From Lomentospora prolificans (Eukaryota > Ascomycota > Sordariomycetes > Microascales > Microascaceae), in contig JARFXM010000005.1 in the NCBI GenBank assembly GCA_029532625.1, forward strand, positions 2,219,290-2,283,289: a stretch of 64,000 bases of DNA, read 5' to 3'. The first letter of the stretch is position 1, and each line of letters starts with the position of its first letter. A program made the position numbers and the translations under genes. This document shows positions 45,731 to 58,686 of this stretch, piece by piece. The notes under the pieces are model-generated. The model worked only from the letters and a program-made list of their open reading frames with translations, did not search any database and had not been told where the DNA came from.

Positions 45731-47542
45731 CATTTGTGAAAAAGAGGTCGACAGTCACTTCAGGAGACAGAGCCCAGGAGCCTAGACGCCGAAGCGTACC
45801 GCTGATGACCTCTTAGATTATAGCCAGAAGTCCAGAAGCATCTGTGTTGATGAGTACCTCGGTGCCAGGGTCCGATATGGTATTCAATACGAGTGCAATG
45901 GTCTCCAGGGACCTCGTACACAAGCCCCGCTCCTGACTTTTTCCGTAGAACGATTACAAGGCATACGTGAGCAGCATTCGAAGACTATCACGAGCATCAT
46001 AATCATGATTCGAAAGACCCTGCCAGTAATACAATTCGAAGACCGTCGCTAGCAGACCCCTACCACCAGTATGATGAGAACTCCCCCACTAGCAGTATGA
46101 TTGGAAACCTCCTGCTGACGGGATACTGGAGATCCTCCGCTAGAACTCCCATGCTAGCCAGCAGTCTGATATGAGTACCATCGCTACTAATGCGATTGCA
46201 AATCCGCTGCCGGCAGTCTCCCCAAGGTAGTCTGGTTGGAAGTCACATTCTCATATACCACATCGTAATTACTATGAGTAAACCTACAACGTTACATAGC
46301 AAACTGGATCAGAAATGGATTAGAAACAAAAGAAGGTTCAGCAGAAGGCGAAGGTGAATTTATAGGGATCTCAGAGCGAAGACAACAGGGGAGTCGAGAC
46401 CAGACTACAAATTTCCACTGGTAGGAACTACAGGGGCCTGGAACCAACAAAAGGATTTGACGTAAATTTTGCGTAAGTAACTTTCAAGCATAAGTACATA
46501 TAAGATACCTGCGTTAACAGCTGGGGACCGAATATGGATGTAGGTACCTGCAAGGTCCGAGCTGAGTGTCGAGTACAGTCACTCTAATGTCCATTTCGTA
46601 CGAAGGTACAATATTCAGGGATCAGACTTGTTAGCCTACGACAAAAAACAAAAAAAACAAGTCTAGTCCAATTTAGAAAAGAGTAGAGACACTTCATACT
46701 ACAATATAATTACATACAGAACCAGGTACCAATACTCTCACCATTAAGGTCAAGTACCAGTTGCAGCCTTCTCACATCAAGTGCAAGAGATACCTGCGAA
46801 GTAAGGAATCTAGTCGTATGTTTTACAATATCATTATAGAATCAGGCAGCATCAAAGAAAAGGATCCGAACCCGAAGTTATTCATCATGAGAAGCTACTT
46901 CTTATATGTCCTTTTTAGTGGCTGTAGCTCAGTGTCATTATCTATCACGATATGGGTATTTAGGAGGAATCCAATAGCGTTTACCTGCCCTTACTGTAGG
47001 GCTGGGTGGGCGAAAATGGCCTCCATATCCATTATGGCCATCTATTGTGACTATGATCTTGTAGAAGTCATCATTAGACTTCTTGTGAAGAAGGCTTCAA
47101 AAGCCTAAGGCAGAGAAACGCGACATCTGTGGTTTGTTTTGGCAGAAGTATCTTACTATATAAAATACTATGTGGTGGTACCTTACAGGGGACCCGTGTA
47201 AGACACGCTTGAAGTTTCGCGCTAACAAGTCTAATCCCTCTGGCAGAGAAAGAGGCTGCGGACAGATTTGTACCATTCGCGGACTGGAGCCACGCCAGCG
47301 GCCGATATTATGGTGGGGGTTGGCAAAAGGAAACCTGGGGTTAAGTACGAGGTAGTGTGTTCACTCTTGTGGCCATCGCCAGCCAGCCCTTCAGAAGAGA
47401 GCACTGATGACTCAGCAGCATGTTGTGAAGAGCAGCCATTACTAAATTCACAAAACATCACGAACCTCGAGGTCTCTATTCTCCGAAGACACCACCCTCT
47501 TCAATTTCTCTACATAATATCCCACCAATTCTGCTGCCCAAA
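45731..47542. other. Gene-poor stretch with degenerate repeat
   Basis: About 1.8 kb. Contains a degenerate repeat (45960-46240) and a short uninterrupted frame at 46761-47108 (+) without recognisable features. No gene is called. Confidence 0.45.
45960..46240. repeat. Degenerate ~30-bp tandem repeat
   Basis: Recurring blocks resembling GCTAGCAGTATGATTGGAAACCTC with strong divergence (GCTAGCAGACCC, ACTAGCAGTATGATT, GCTAGCCAGCAGTCTGATAT, GCTACTAATGCGATTGCAAATCC). Copies occur every roughly 27-35 bp. Probably an eroded minisatellite or the remains of a repetitive coding exon. Confidence 0.45.
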
Positions 47543-48563
47543 ATGGACCCATCGAATAATGAAATACACAAGGCCTACAACATACAGCTTTTTAGGGGTT
47601 GGGCCGAGCCTGGAAAACATGTCTGGTCACCCTTTGTGATCAAGCTGGAAGCTCGACTTCGGTTCGCTGGTGTGAATTATACAGTTCAGGCTGGTTCACC
47701 GCAGACGGCGCCAAAAGGAAAGATCCCGTATATCGAGATTCACGGACAGCTTCCTAGTCACCTCGCCGGCAGTGGTTACGACGCTGGCAGAGATGGCTGG
47801 AGCATCCGTGCAGACCCTAACGGTTCGCCCATCGCCAGTCTGGGAGATTCAACGCTTATAATTAAAGCGTTGAGGAAGCAAGGGTTGCTTCCAAGTCTAA
47901 ATGATAGATTGGACCCCGAACAGCGATCTCACGATATGGCCTTACAGGCACTGCTAGAAGACAAGCTTTACTTTTACCACGTGGGTACCTGTCAGTCCTG
48001 AAGCTATCACTGCGCTGAGCACGAACCTAACGATGGCGGGACCAACTATTAGACAAAGGAACGCTGGGTTAATAATTATTATGTCATGCGTGACCATGCC
48101 CTGTGGAGCATTCCATACCCGATCCGCATACTGGTTGGGCTTCTTGTATTAAGAAAGCAAACCGCTATGCTTCACGGCCAAGGCACTGGCCGCTTCAGTG
48201 ACGAAGAACTGAAGACGTTCAAGTTCGAGATTTGGCGGAGTATAGACGGTCTTTTGAAGGCTTCAAAAGGCAAGCAATATTCCGAGACTGGAGCTTCGAC
48301 ACCATTTTGGGTATTCGGCGGGGACACTCCGACCGAGGCAGACGCAACCCTGTTTGGTTTTATTGTTTCAGTCTTGGCTAGCACAGCGTAAGTCCAATTA
48401 CTCGTCTTTTAGTGCTAGCGTAGAAAGGTAGAGGATTCTGGCTAATTAAAGCAGGGGCCCCGAGTCGCGAGAAATTGTTCAGAGTCTCCCTACCGTGGTC
48501 GAATATGCGCGACGGATCCATAACCGCTTCTTCCCGGACTACGATGAGTGGGATGAGAAATAG
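47543..48563 (+). CDS. FAX/metaxin-type glutathione S-transferase-like protein
   Basis: Protein of the failed-axon-connections/GST-like family with an N-terminal thioredoxin fold and C-terminal helical GST domain. Exons 47543-47980, 48053-48387 and 48452-48563 give 294 residues. The N-terminal part reads YNIQLFRGWAEPGKHVWSPF then APKGKIPYIEIHG and LGDSTLII, the family's thioredoxin-like core and cis-Pro region (KIPYIE). The C-terminal part contains GRFSDEELKTF, FGGDTPTEADATLFGFI and VEYARRIHNRFFPDYDEW. Relatives are linked to detoxification or stress, but glutathione use is not shown. The first donor (GTGGGT) is non-consensus, though the joined sequence is continuous with the family. Confidence 0.85.
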
Positions 48564-48716
48564 GTGGAATATAAGGCGGTTGGACAAAAATCAGTAGATT
48601 TTGATCGCTATAATACCTCTAGATGTCGCGTAAGCCTATTAGTCCCAAATCCAACATCACTTGGCTATTGTTTGGTTGTTCGTGAGGTCGCGGACATTTG
48701 AATTCTTCCTCAACGC

Positions 48717-49297
48717 TTAAGACGATCTTCCTGTGGCAGCCTTAGCCAGATCGGCAAGTGCATCACGACGCTTGAACTTGGCATCTTGGATAACGCCTGC
48801 GAGGTTGATTAGATTTCCGTGCTTTAGGTAAACCGATACCTCCCAGCCTACCTGCGTCAGCATCGCTGGAGAATTTCCCTGACCACTCGACGAATGTACT
48901 ACCCTCCAGCTCTCCCGAAGTTATCGCATAACAGCGGATTGTACTGACAACGCTGGAGTATGTCAACTCCGGCTGGGCTGTGATAGCACTGTAGGTAATG
49001 AAATTATTGATGTTCTGGAAAGTCACGAATCAGCTTCAACCCCATAAGAACACAAGAGTCCTAACTCACGCTGTGCTCGTCCTGTTTCACTTCGAGAATA
49101 GTCCCGTCCTTGAACGTCCATTTGAACACGTCTTCTCTGTCTGCACTTGCGCCCTTGACCCACTCTGACTTTTTCAGAGCACCCCAGAAATCGGCAAAAT
49201 TCTGTAGCTTGATGAGGTGCCAGACGTCAGATAGGGGAGCACGGATGACAGCAGTCTCAACGACCTCGGTCGAGGTAGGGATAGGAGTCGACGACAT
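48717..49297 (-). CDS. SRPBCC (START/polyketide-cyclase-like) fold protein
   Basis: Small hydrophobic-ligand-binding protein of the SRPBCC superfamily. Exons 49297-49070, 49014-48852 and 48796-48717 give 156 residues, a single-domain length. The N-terminal strand and helix read EVVETAVIRAPLSDVWHLIK, typical of Polyketide_cyc2-like proteins. Middle strands are FKDGTILEVKQDEHS and LTYSSVVSTIRCYAITSG, and the C-terminal part reads GSTFVEWSGKFSSDADAGV followed by a helix (RRDALADLAKAATG). Ligand unknown. It lies tail to tail with the FAX-like gene, whose stop is 153 bp away. Confidence 0.82.
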
Positions 49298-49904
49298 GTC
49301 GCTTCAGCTTCGATGCTATTATTGCTAGTCACCAGCTTTGTGGAATGAGTAAAATGTTGGATTACTTTGATTGATTGCGGTCTGGATCTCACGAAAGGAA
49401 AAAAGAAAAATTGCCGTCTAGATTATCGCCGGTTTACGTCATCGTTGAAATGATGTGGCGTAATTGTTACCCAAAGGTTAACTTCCTCTTATTTGAACTG
49501 GTAGGAATCTGATGGCAAAGGATCATGAGATTGGCTGACTATAGAAACTAGCTTATCTAAATTTGGCCCGGGCGGGAGGTGCTATAGCGCATGACGAACC
49601 TGATTTCGCCATACCCTCGCGTTGTCGGCTTTATAATAGGGTTCACTGTTACTAGTCCTGCACGATTGTGGCTGGCGTAGTGTTGAAACGCGTTCATCAA
49701 AGTAACCTGTGAGCTAGCCTGCTGGCTGGAGAGGCCTGATGGCTGGTTGCTGTTTGAATGGAAGATTCGTAGATCAAAGGCTGATCCCATGTAATAGCGA
49801 TTCCTACTGAATCAAGTGCGAGGATAGCATAGTAGGCTCGTTACACGTGACACCTTTGCAAACAAATATCATAGTATGAAACGCCGCCTCGCCAGAATTC
49901 TTCG
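49298..49904. other. Intergenic region
   Basis: Promoter of the SRPBCC gene and 3' flank of the ABC transporter; no gene supported. Confidence 0.45.
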
Positions 49905-52900
49905 TCAACTTCCCTCTGAAACTCCAAGGTCCTCGGGCGTCCCACTTCTCGCCACTCTTCCCTTGTCTAGCACGATGCAATATGTCGCACCCTGCACGGC
50001 TTCTATCCTGTGCGCGATCGTGATAACTGTGCTCTGTCGTAGCTCCACTCTCAATATCTCTTGTATGTCATGGGCTGTCGCGTGGTCTATCGATGCCGTC
50101 GCCTCGTCTAAAATCACGACTGGACTACGTCGTAGCATCGCCCTGCCAAGTCCTACCAACTGCCTTTGGCCCTGGCTAAGGTTCTTTCCGCCACCATCCA
50201 CGCGACTGTTCAGCCCAATGCCTCTCGTAGACCCAAGCACTCTCTGCAATACCCGTGAACATTCTTCATCAGTGTACTCCTGAACGGGATCTAAGTTGTC
50301 ACGCAGGGTCCCAGGGAACAAAACAGGATCTTGTGCCACAAACGTCACGCGCCGACGCAGCGACTCTTTGTCCACCATTGCTAGGTCGATGTTCCCAATG
50401 TATATCGAACCACCACAATCAGTGTCGGGATAGAGCGTGCCAAGGAGACTGAGTGCAAGCGTGCTCTTCCCAGATCCAGTACGGCCTATAACAGCAACGC
50501 TGGAGCTAGCAGGAATTCGTAGCGAAACATTGACCAAGCTGGGGGCAAGTTCCGGGGCGTATCTCAAGGTGACATTATCAAATACAATGTCATCTGAGAA
50601 GGTGGGCCATGAAGCCGGGGGTTTAACACATTCTTTTCCGTGATCTTCCTGCTCTAGATCTAGAAGCTCCACAACACGTTCAACGCTAACAAATTGCATT
50701 TGTAGCTCACCATAGCGGCGGCAGAGGGCGTGTGTGCTTGAAACAAATGTCGATGCAGAAGCGAGCACAAATGCCGTCAGACCGCCTGAAAGGCCCGAGA
50801 GTGCAGCTGTGGCTGTGAGGGCGAATGTTGAAAGCGCAGATAGGACGTCAAAGCGGAATTGTAGCCACTCTTGCAACGACCAGTAGAAATGGTCCATCTT
50901 TTGAAAGGCATCTGTTGTGGTGACAATGCGCTGCTGAAACTGGGTCTCCGCGCGAAATGCTCGAACGGTAGTAAGACCTTCGAGAAGCGTGCCGAAATTA
51001 GACATAAGCGGCGACAAAGATACTGTCTCCAATCGACGTAGAGATTGTGATGCTGGTAAGAATCGCATGAAGGTTACTACAAAAAGACTCGTAGTGATGG
51101 CTGTCACGAAGAGGAATAACGGTGTCGCCGTAGCAATAACAAAGACAGCAGAGAACCAGCTGATAGAGTACCATGCGAACTGTTGCAGCTGGCTAGCAAT
51201 TTGTCCGTCAATAGTGCCCATGTCCGAGGTTAGACGGTTCATCAACCGCCCAACTGGCGTGACATCGTAGAAACGAAACTTCGCACCGCTTACCCTCACC
51301 ATTGCGTCTCGGAACAGATGTTTGGCAGCGTTGTACGTGATGATGATGAGAACAAACTCGGACGAAGCCTGCGCAATGATTTGGGCCATAGAAATGACAA
51401 AGAGCCAAATGAGCCATGGGCGAACGTTAACCTGGGGAGAAGGAAGGTACTTCCCAAAGTCGAGCCATTTGTCGCCTATTACAGCTTCTAATCCACCGAA
51501 GCTACGGTTAAAAGTAACTTGTCGCAGCTCACCACCGTCGTCCATGGGAAGCATGGTCGCATCAGGTTCGCCATATCGCTCACCCCATTCCTTAAGAAAC
51601 CAGAAATAGAGAATATTTGCGACACGGAAGGCAACGAAAAAGACGACCAGGAGACCCCACCAACGAAGCTTTCCCGCCTTGACATACCGCCAGTACACAG
51701 AAGCCATGACTCCGCCATGGGCACGATGCTCTTCTTCGATGAATTTGTCTGGGACCGCTTTCTTCCCATCAAGGCTGGGCTCATCCGGGCCATGATCACA
51801 CTGAGTACTAGCAGCGATAGCAAGAACCTGAATCTGCTTATTATTTTGAAAATCTTGTCTGTTGATGGTAATCACGCGGCCGCCCTCTACCACGTCCAAG
51901 ACCTGGTCGGCATACCGTGTGACAAGATCAACACGATGGGTAACTAACAAAACAAGCCGGCCATCCATCAAACCAGTGCTTTTTCCGAAGAGTCTCTGTA
52001 GTATAGTTTCGGCAGTTTGGTGATCCAGAGCAGCGATGGGATCGTCGAGAAGGAGGATTCGCGCGCGACTGTAAATGGCACGCGCCAATGCAACCCGAGC
52101 CTTCTGACCTCCGGAAAGCCCCACGCCGTTCTCGCCAATAAACGAGAGATCGCCAGCCTTAAACGACGAGAGATCCGGAAGAAGGCAGCACGCGTCTAAA
52201 ACCTGGAGATATCTAACCTCGTCATACTCGGCGCAAAAGAGGATGTTCTCGCGGATACTCATGCTCTGAAGCCAAGGCGACTGGGCGGCATACCCGATCA
52301 TATCTGTAGGTACTCTTCTCCTGCCTCCGAATTGGTCAAGCTCTCCTAAAATTGCATGCAAAAGAGCTGTCTTGCCAATGCCGACCTTGCCACACACGAG
52401 AGAAACCCCCGGTTTACACAGGATCGAAACGTCCTGGAGCACTTTATTGGCGGAACCGGGCCACGAGAAAGTTGCATTTTTGAGTTCAATTTCAAGGTGT
52501 CCAGGAGGCCCAAGACAGTCCACTTCCATCGCATCCTTGTCAGGCTCTAGCATGAAACCCTCAATCCGGTCCATTGCAATTTTGGCATTCAGCAAGACAG
52601 TGACTAGATCTGGCAGCTCTCGTAGGTTATTTTGCAAGGTGCTGAAAAGATTGAGGGCGGGGAACGCGATGTCAACCGTTAGGGGTCGTCGGTTGATAAG
52701 GGTGTATGCTATGAATCCTAAGAGTGGAAAGAGATATCCAGCCAAGTTATTCACGAAGCTGTAGAGGCGTAGGAGCACCATTCCAAGGACCATCTTCGAG
52801 AGTTCAGCTTGGCGACTTTCGAAAATGCGAACTAGCCACAAGTTCTGCCAAGAGTACCACCGCAAGTGCCGAATGGCTTCAACAAATTGACTGGTGAGCT

Positions 52901-54437
52901 GCAATTTGGTGTCCGTCAGCCCGCGGCGTATGGCTTGAACATCTATAAAACCACGGAGGATAAAGACGTTGACACCCTGTCCTGCTAAGACGACAATAAT
53001 GCCGGATAATGATGCTGGTCCGAGAATCCGCCAAATCAGTACAATTGATAGGATGAAGCCTGTCGGTTTTGTAAATAAGGATGCAAATTCCCAGAAACGC
53101 TGCGCAACTTCGTACACGTCATTGCGCATAAGGTTCAATACCTTGCCTGTCGATGCGGGCGCATTGGCAAGGGCCTGGGCATGAACTTGAGTAGGTCGAG
53201 GCGGTGCTCTATCGGGTTTCCTAGCCGTGAAACAGCTCCTGAACCGAAGAAATATTGTCGAAGGGCGCTTGTTAGACGCGGAGTGACTGGCTTCATCAGG
53301 TTCAGCATCTATAAGTGTTTGCGACACCGGAGAATCAAGCGCATCGCCACCCCCCTTAATGTTAAAAGTACTAGGAAAGGTAAAAGCCTTCCGTCGCAGA
53401 GTCTTTTCGTAGATCATTGTGATCATTTCGCCCCGAGACCTTTCATACGCGCGGCGACTAAACCATGTGCTAAAAAGACCGGATTGTGCCTTGATGAGTT
53501 TGGCGAAGAGTGATAAGCCGGCATAAAAAAAGGCAACTCGCAACATTTGAGAACCGCCCGCAAGTGCGATAAGGATTTGCTTGAGCAGAATTGGCTCTGT
53601 GAGGTCGGCTAATGTCTCAAGCAACCCTAGGAAGCTAATTATAATCAGATCCAGACCATTGGCTTTTAGCAATCGAGTCAGTACAGAGCCACCGAGTTCT
53701 TGAAACACCCTATGTAGCCGGCCATGCTGGAATTCATAAGGGAGAGACCAGACATCGTCTTCCTCGAGTTGTCTTTCTACGCCTATTGAAATTAGTGGCG
53801 CCATCCACGAAGCTGACATCCATTGCCATAGGGTTATATTGTCCTCGGGGCTCCGGAGCGACGATGTCGGTTTCTCAAAAGCCCTGCTTATCCCATCCAT
53901 GCCCCTCCTAGTGTCCCTCATTGGCGTGTTGAGAAGGATAGCAAGACAGGCAAAGGTAATGCACAATCCTACCATCAATACAACGCGGTGCCACGACCCA
54001 ATCGGGCCAGGAACCGTGGCGAAGAGGGTAAGCTCAACTATGAAAAGGACGATTTGGATGAGGAGAACGCCCCCTGAGAGAGACTGAGGTCGATCAATCA
54101 GGATGATGGCAGATGATGTTATCTAGGCCCGAGTCAGTGAAAAAGCCGATTATTTCATGATGCGAGGTCTTACATATGGTAAAACAGAAACCGCGCATAG
54201 AGGTACCCGCAATACCATGACACCTAGGACTCCAAGGACAAGACCCAGGATAGTTAAAGCCAACAACGAGATAGTCCACGGTGTTAGGGCTTTCAATTGA
54301 CAGTCTCTAATCCCCTCACATTGGCTGGATAGAGTGTCGTCGACGATAAACGGCCGCAACCAGCTCGGGCGGCGGTTCCAGAGAGGGTGAAATCCATAGC
54401 GGAGGAAGAAGACAAACAGTGAAGTCCAAAGCGGCAT
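49905..54437 (-). CDS. ABC transporter, ABCC (MRP) type, full length
   Basis: ATP-driven exporter of the ABCC/multidrug-resistance-associated class, likely in the plasma or vacuolar membrane. Two exons (54437-54174, 54122-49905) give 1493 residues, normal for the class. Order: N-terminal TMD0-like hydrophobic segments (1-170), TMD1, NBD1 (Walker A GKVGIGKT at about 666, signature LSGGQKARVAL at about 755, Walker B ILLLDDP), TMD2, then NBD2 (Walker A GRTGSGKS at about 1297, signature LSQGQRQLVG at about 1400, Walker B VVILDEATASID). NBD1 has Asp in place of the catalytic Glu after Walker B, as usual for ABCC. The start is uncertain: the frame stays open upstream of the first in-frame ATG to an AG at 54490 (VPSLARFGPQC...), so a further 5' exon may exist. 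Substrate unknown. Confidence 0.9.
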
Positions 54438-56290
54438 ATGGCCCACGATCCAAACGCATTGTGGTCCGAAACGGGCAAGCGAAGGGACCTAAGAAGAGGT
54501 GAGCGATGGTGTTGAAAGCTAGACACGTATATTGAACGCGTGGCTGGCGGTGAGGGGGTCATCCCCACTCTAGTTGAAGAGCTCTTGGAGGAACTCACCC
54601 AAAAATTCCCTGCAGCAGGTATAACAAGGCCAAATGTCGCCCAAGTTTTCGATCATCATAGTTTTTATTCTTTATTGCAACTTCCACGTTGGGAGACCTT
54701 CAAGAAGGGAGAAACCAAAACAAAAGCAAATTCGACAGAAAAAAGGCGGGCTTGCAAACGCTGCGAATCAGGGTGAAAGAGACCGTGCTAGCCGTATTAG
54801 TAATCTTCTAGTCAACTAGCTAGCGATCCCGACTCGTCTAGCGATATCGACTCAGTACAATTAAACGATATTAGAACATAAACTTTAGTATACTGGTATC
54901 TATAGATTTGGTACAACCATGAGGAACAGGAAGCGCAGAAGGGCCATGCGAGCAAGGAAGACATGCCAAATTTGTCAGGCAGTGCTCCCTCGCATCAGGG
55001 TATTTACAGTAATCACATTGTTTTGCCTCCCGTCGTGAGTAATCGCTTGATAATATCTGACCAGAGCTCCATACGACCCCGTTGAACGGGAATAGAGCGA
55101 TGTCGGTTAAGACAGTTTGTTTAATATCAAACTCGGTGATCGAGTTATAAAAGGAAGCATGCCACACCTAGCTGGCTAGATATGATTCTGGATGTTATGG
55201 GTTGAATCCTAGCATACAAGTGCCAGCGACCTACAGCGAACCCTACCATGATGATCCACCAAGCGCATCGCCGGCTAGCGAAGCTATTACTTCGTGTTAC
55301 AAAATGACTACTACCCTTATAGAACCTCTATACAAATACACTAGCAAAAGTCTACTAGTATACTCCTGGTATACTCCCTGAGAAATACATGCTTCCTAGT
55401 TCTTCTTCTCTCTAGTTATTTTATAATAGATATATCTTGGCCTACCCTCTCTCCAAGGGGCCCGCGACCGCACTCCGAACCCACTGCGACGGCGTACGCG
55501 CACCCCCTGCCAGGGGAACCGCAACCTCTCTTCGGATCCACTGCGATGTGGCACGCGTATCCCTGTAGACCTGCGCACCTCTGTAGACCTTTGCTATATA
55601 ACCAGTATTATAGCGCGAGTCCTTCTTCCTGTTCTTTCTTTTCTTTCTCTCTTTAGTTATTTTATAATAGACATTTCTCGGCCCTGCGTTGCAGCTGTTA
55701 CTTCGCGGCTAGCCCGTAACAGAGGGCTTGCATAGAGGATATTGAATTTGTTGTGGAGGCGTTAGAAGCAGAACTAAAATAGACGCTTCAAAATGGTCTA
55801 ACAGATCTCAAATGCAGTAAGTAATTTTGCAGACTAGTCCCACTAGCATTCTATCAACATCATTTCATTTCTTGAAGCCCAACTTATGATATAACTTGGA
55901 TAACCTGGAATTGCCCAAAAAAAAGTGGGTGGTTTAAGCTGAGCGACCAACTAAATTCCGAGTTATGGTCCGTGCATTTCGCGCAGTCTCGAATCGCACA
56001 CTAGTAATCGGGGATCTTACAATGTTTGTGTTGCAGTCCATGCAGTCTACACATCACCGCAAAAGCTGGCGGCGTGTCTCCTGATTGGCTCTCACTATCA
56101 GGAGAGATAGATGGAATCGAGAGTCCACGACCGGCCCCAGCTTGTGACTACCCCTCAAAATACATGATGCCCAACTGGCGTTTTCGCCCATCTAACTCAG
56201 ACTACATTGTGACTATATATTGGCGTATTCTCTGTTCTCTACATCCTAAATTTCGAGTTAAGCCTCATTTCTCCTTCCTTCTATTATCAT
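54438..56290. other. Gene-poor stretch with small repeats
   Basis: Apart from the possible 5' end of the ABC gene (up to about 54660), no intact gene is seen. A Cys-containing open frame at 54871-55167 (-) was considered (QCDYCKYPDAREHCLTN) but lacks family features. GC-rich and AT-rich segments alternate. Confidence 0.45.
55399..55690. repeat. Direct repeats flanking a GC-rich block
   Basis: AGTTATTTTATAATAGA followed by CATTTCTCGGCC or TATATCTTGGCC occurs at about 55413-55442 and again at about 55655-55684. Between them a GC-rich, itself tandemly duplicated block has two copies of an ACCGCA..CTCCGAACCCACTGCGA-like unit at about 55466-55565. This could be two ends of a small element or a segmental duplication; no coding capacity is visible. 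Confidence 0.5.
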
Positions 56291-56310
56291 TATGTGACAA
56301 ACATGAACCC

Positions 56311-57656
56311 TCCCTCAAAAGAGAGATGTGCTGGAAAAATACCTTGACAACCTCGTTATAATTTTTGAGTCCCTAGAGAGGAGAAAAGAAAAACACAGGC
56401 ATGTTAGTCGCATCGTCCACTGAAGCGGAGTGGGCAGGTGGTCCTCATACCTCTTCCGTGAGTTCAATCTGGCAGTCGAAGATACCAGGTGTTCCAGGAC
56501 ACACGGAGTAGGTTCCCATGCTAAAGCCATTGGCCCAACCCTTGGCCTTGATATACGACATGATGCTGCCAGGTCGCTCATGATTGATAAGGTGGCTGAC
56601 GTATTTGCTCAGTTGACTCATGTACATGTCCTCCTTATTAAGGAATAGGAAGTATAGGTTAAGTTCCCTTAAATCTATAACTAGTTTCATAAAATACAAC
56701 ATGCTAAGCTCATTAGGGCGCAGGGGAGCCTCGTTATCCCACCGATTAATCAGGAGATTCTTATTGGGTACAGGCGTGAACAATTCAATGACACACTTGA
56801 GGAGGTCCAAGGACTCCCCCCTAGCATGCAGAGCTTCATTCAGTTTGCTAAGTAATGCTTCTCATAAAACTCGATAAACTTTGCGCAGACATTGACACCC
56901 CGCACCTCGGGCTTATACTTGAGAACTTCTAAATTACCTATAGAAAAATAGCAATATAGGTAGTTCGGTTTGGACAATAACTTTTCTAACTAATAGAGGC
57001 GCCATGAGTCGTTTTGAAGATTCTTCTTATTCTCCAAGTCTACAGCCTTGAGTTCATAGTCAAGAGTAGATTCGAGAAACAGTGGTTCTACGAAAAACTG
57101 AGAGAAGCAGTTAAGGGCACTGAGAAGTGGCAATGGGTTCGACTTGGACAGGTTCTCGTCGTCGGCAGGTTTAGTGGAGATGTTAAAGTAATAGTTGGTG
57201 GAGGTTGACGCCATGTAAGCATTAGAGTGACCCAAGTTCGACGATAGGTACTGAGAGTAGTCGTTTTCACCGGGATACTTCTTGGTCCCATAAGGAGGAG
57301 CTGGATTGCGTCTAGAATTAGCTATACCGGCACAAAATAGAACGGAACACAAGGTGAGGAGGACAGAGCACCGCCGTCACAGCCGGCATGGGATATAGGT
57401 GGCCACTGCTTACATGTTCTACCGCATGGGCCATTCCGGGCATGTCCGCCTCATCGCTGAAATTGCCGACATTCATATCCATGGAGGCGCTCGCTTTATC
57501 GGCCTTGGGGTCATGATCCAAGAGCACCTCCATTCCGTTCGCCAACTCCATAACCCGATACGAACGGTCATCTAGCAGGGGCTTCTCGAGATCTTCTGTG
57601 ACCAGGCGGGCTTTATACTGCGCCGCAGGTGTTTGCCGACTATCGGATGGTGCCAT
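56311..57656 (-). pseudogene. Truncated STE23 / insulin-degrading-enzyme (M16) relic
   Basis: N-terminal ~40% of an M16A metallopeptidase, broken in at least five ways. It starts MAPSDSRQTPAAQ, then EKPLLDDRSYRVMELANGME, VGNFSDEADMPGMAHAVEH with the inverted zinc motif HxxEH. An intron follows, and then LLLMG loses one base near 57285 before TKKYPGENDYSQYLSSN and EPLFLESTLDYELKAVD. TAG at 56990-56992 interrupts WRLY-stop-LEKLLSKPN; TGA at 56840-56842 interrupts HYLAN-stop-MKL. A C6 run (56816-56821) marks another frameshift before ESLDLLKCVIELF. A further exon (NRWDNEAPLRPNE, GSIMSYIKAKGWANGFSMG, IFDCQIELTEE) and intron lead to GLKNYNEVVKVFFQHISLLR. Homology then stops abruptly; the remaining ~600 residues are absent. 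The functional parent gene would be elsewhere in the genome. Confidence 0.92.
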
Positions 57657-58686
57657 TGTGTGGAATCTTGACAGCTGGTAAACAGGACTGCTGGGTATGG
57701 AGGTGGATGAGGGATGCCGGCAGAGCCTGCAAAGAGTATCGCTAGCAATCGAGGGCTGAGCCGCCAGACCAGGGCGGGGGCAAGTGAGGGGGTAGGGGAC
57801 AAGGCTGGGGCGGCTGGCCTGAGCAGCAAGTCTATCTAGGCTGCGCACTGTTGTCGATGCGAACGATGATGACAGCGAGCAAGAGCGGGACTAGCACGGA
57901 TGTTTCTCGTTGTTCGGGTCGAACAGACAACGCGACGATTCAAAGCGATAGGTCGAGACTTCAGCTCACGGCGGCAGCTAACGGGTCGCAAAGGGAGCTT
58001 GAAAGGAAGGCGACTTCCAAGGCGATCAACCAAAAAGGATGGCAGCGGCCTGGATAAAGAGCGGCTGCAGGGAGACAGGTCTTCGGCGAAATACAGCAAG
58101 ACAAGGGCTTGCTGCGCAGCTCAACGATAGGATATGTTTATACAGAGAAAGACGAGAAGAGGAAGAGAATTTGGGGCCAGTGTCCGGTTAAGAAGGTTAC
58201 TTCTATCGGCCAAGACGGGAAGGGCCGGGGGCAAGGTAGGGTGGTCGGTTCAAGAATGCTTCATCAGAGTGCGCTGAGTGGGAGCCAACCAGAATCAGGA
58301 TGAGCCTAAAAACGGTTCGGTGAGGGAAAGGAAGAGGAAGAGGAAAAAGGAAAAAGGGGTGGACTTGCTTTTTGGAGATCGGCTAGCCGAAATCCCAGCC
58401 GGGGCTAAACTATGCCAATTCAGAGCCGTTTTGCGACCCAACTATGTACTTCTCAAGAGCACATGAGAAATTCTAGAATTGGGACAGGGCTTGGTAGGCG
58501 TGGGCTCAAAGTGGGACCAGTTCCCAGTTTCTTTTTCCCAAAATCCATCTCGTGAATCACATGAGGCTGCTCCCTGGTCATTGCTTGCGTGGGTTGCTGT
58601 TTTGAGCCTACACTTGGTAGCATGGATCCAGGAATAGCTTTTGGTTCAATAAATGCAATAAATAGGAGCAATTTCAGAGCGCTGGA
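57657..58686. other. 5' flank of the STE23 relic
   Basis: On the minus strand the frame stays open upstream of the relic's ATG and encodes a Pro/Ser/Arg-rich stretch, possibly a degraded mitochondrial-type presequence or leader. Nothing else recognisable. Confidence 0.4.

Noticed and set aside
46761..47108. Plus-strand frame of 115 codons
   Set aside because: Hydrophobic stretches but no family character, in a degraded AT-richer region; not enough to call a gene.
54871..55167. Cys-containing minus-strand frame
   Set aside because: Cys spacing does not match Zn2Cys6, RING or known effector folds, and there is no signal peptide.
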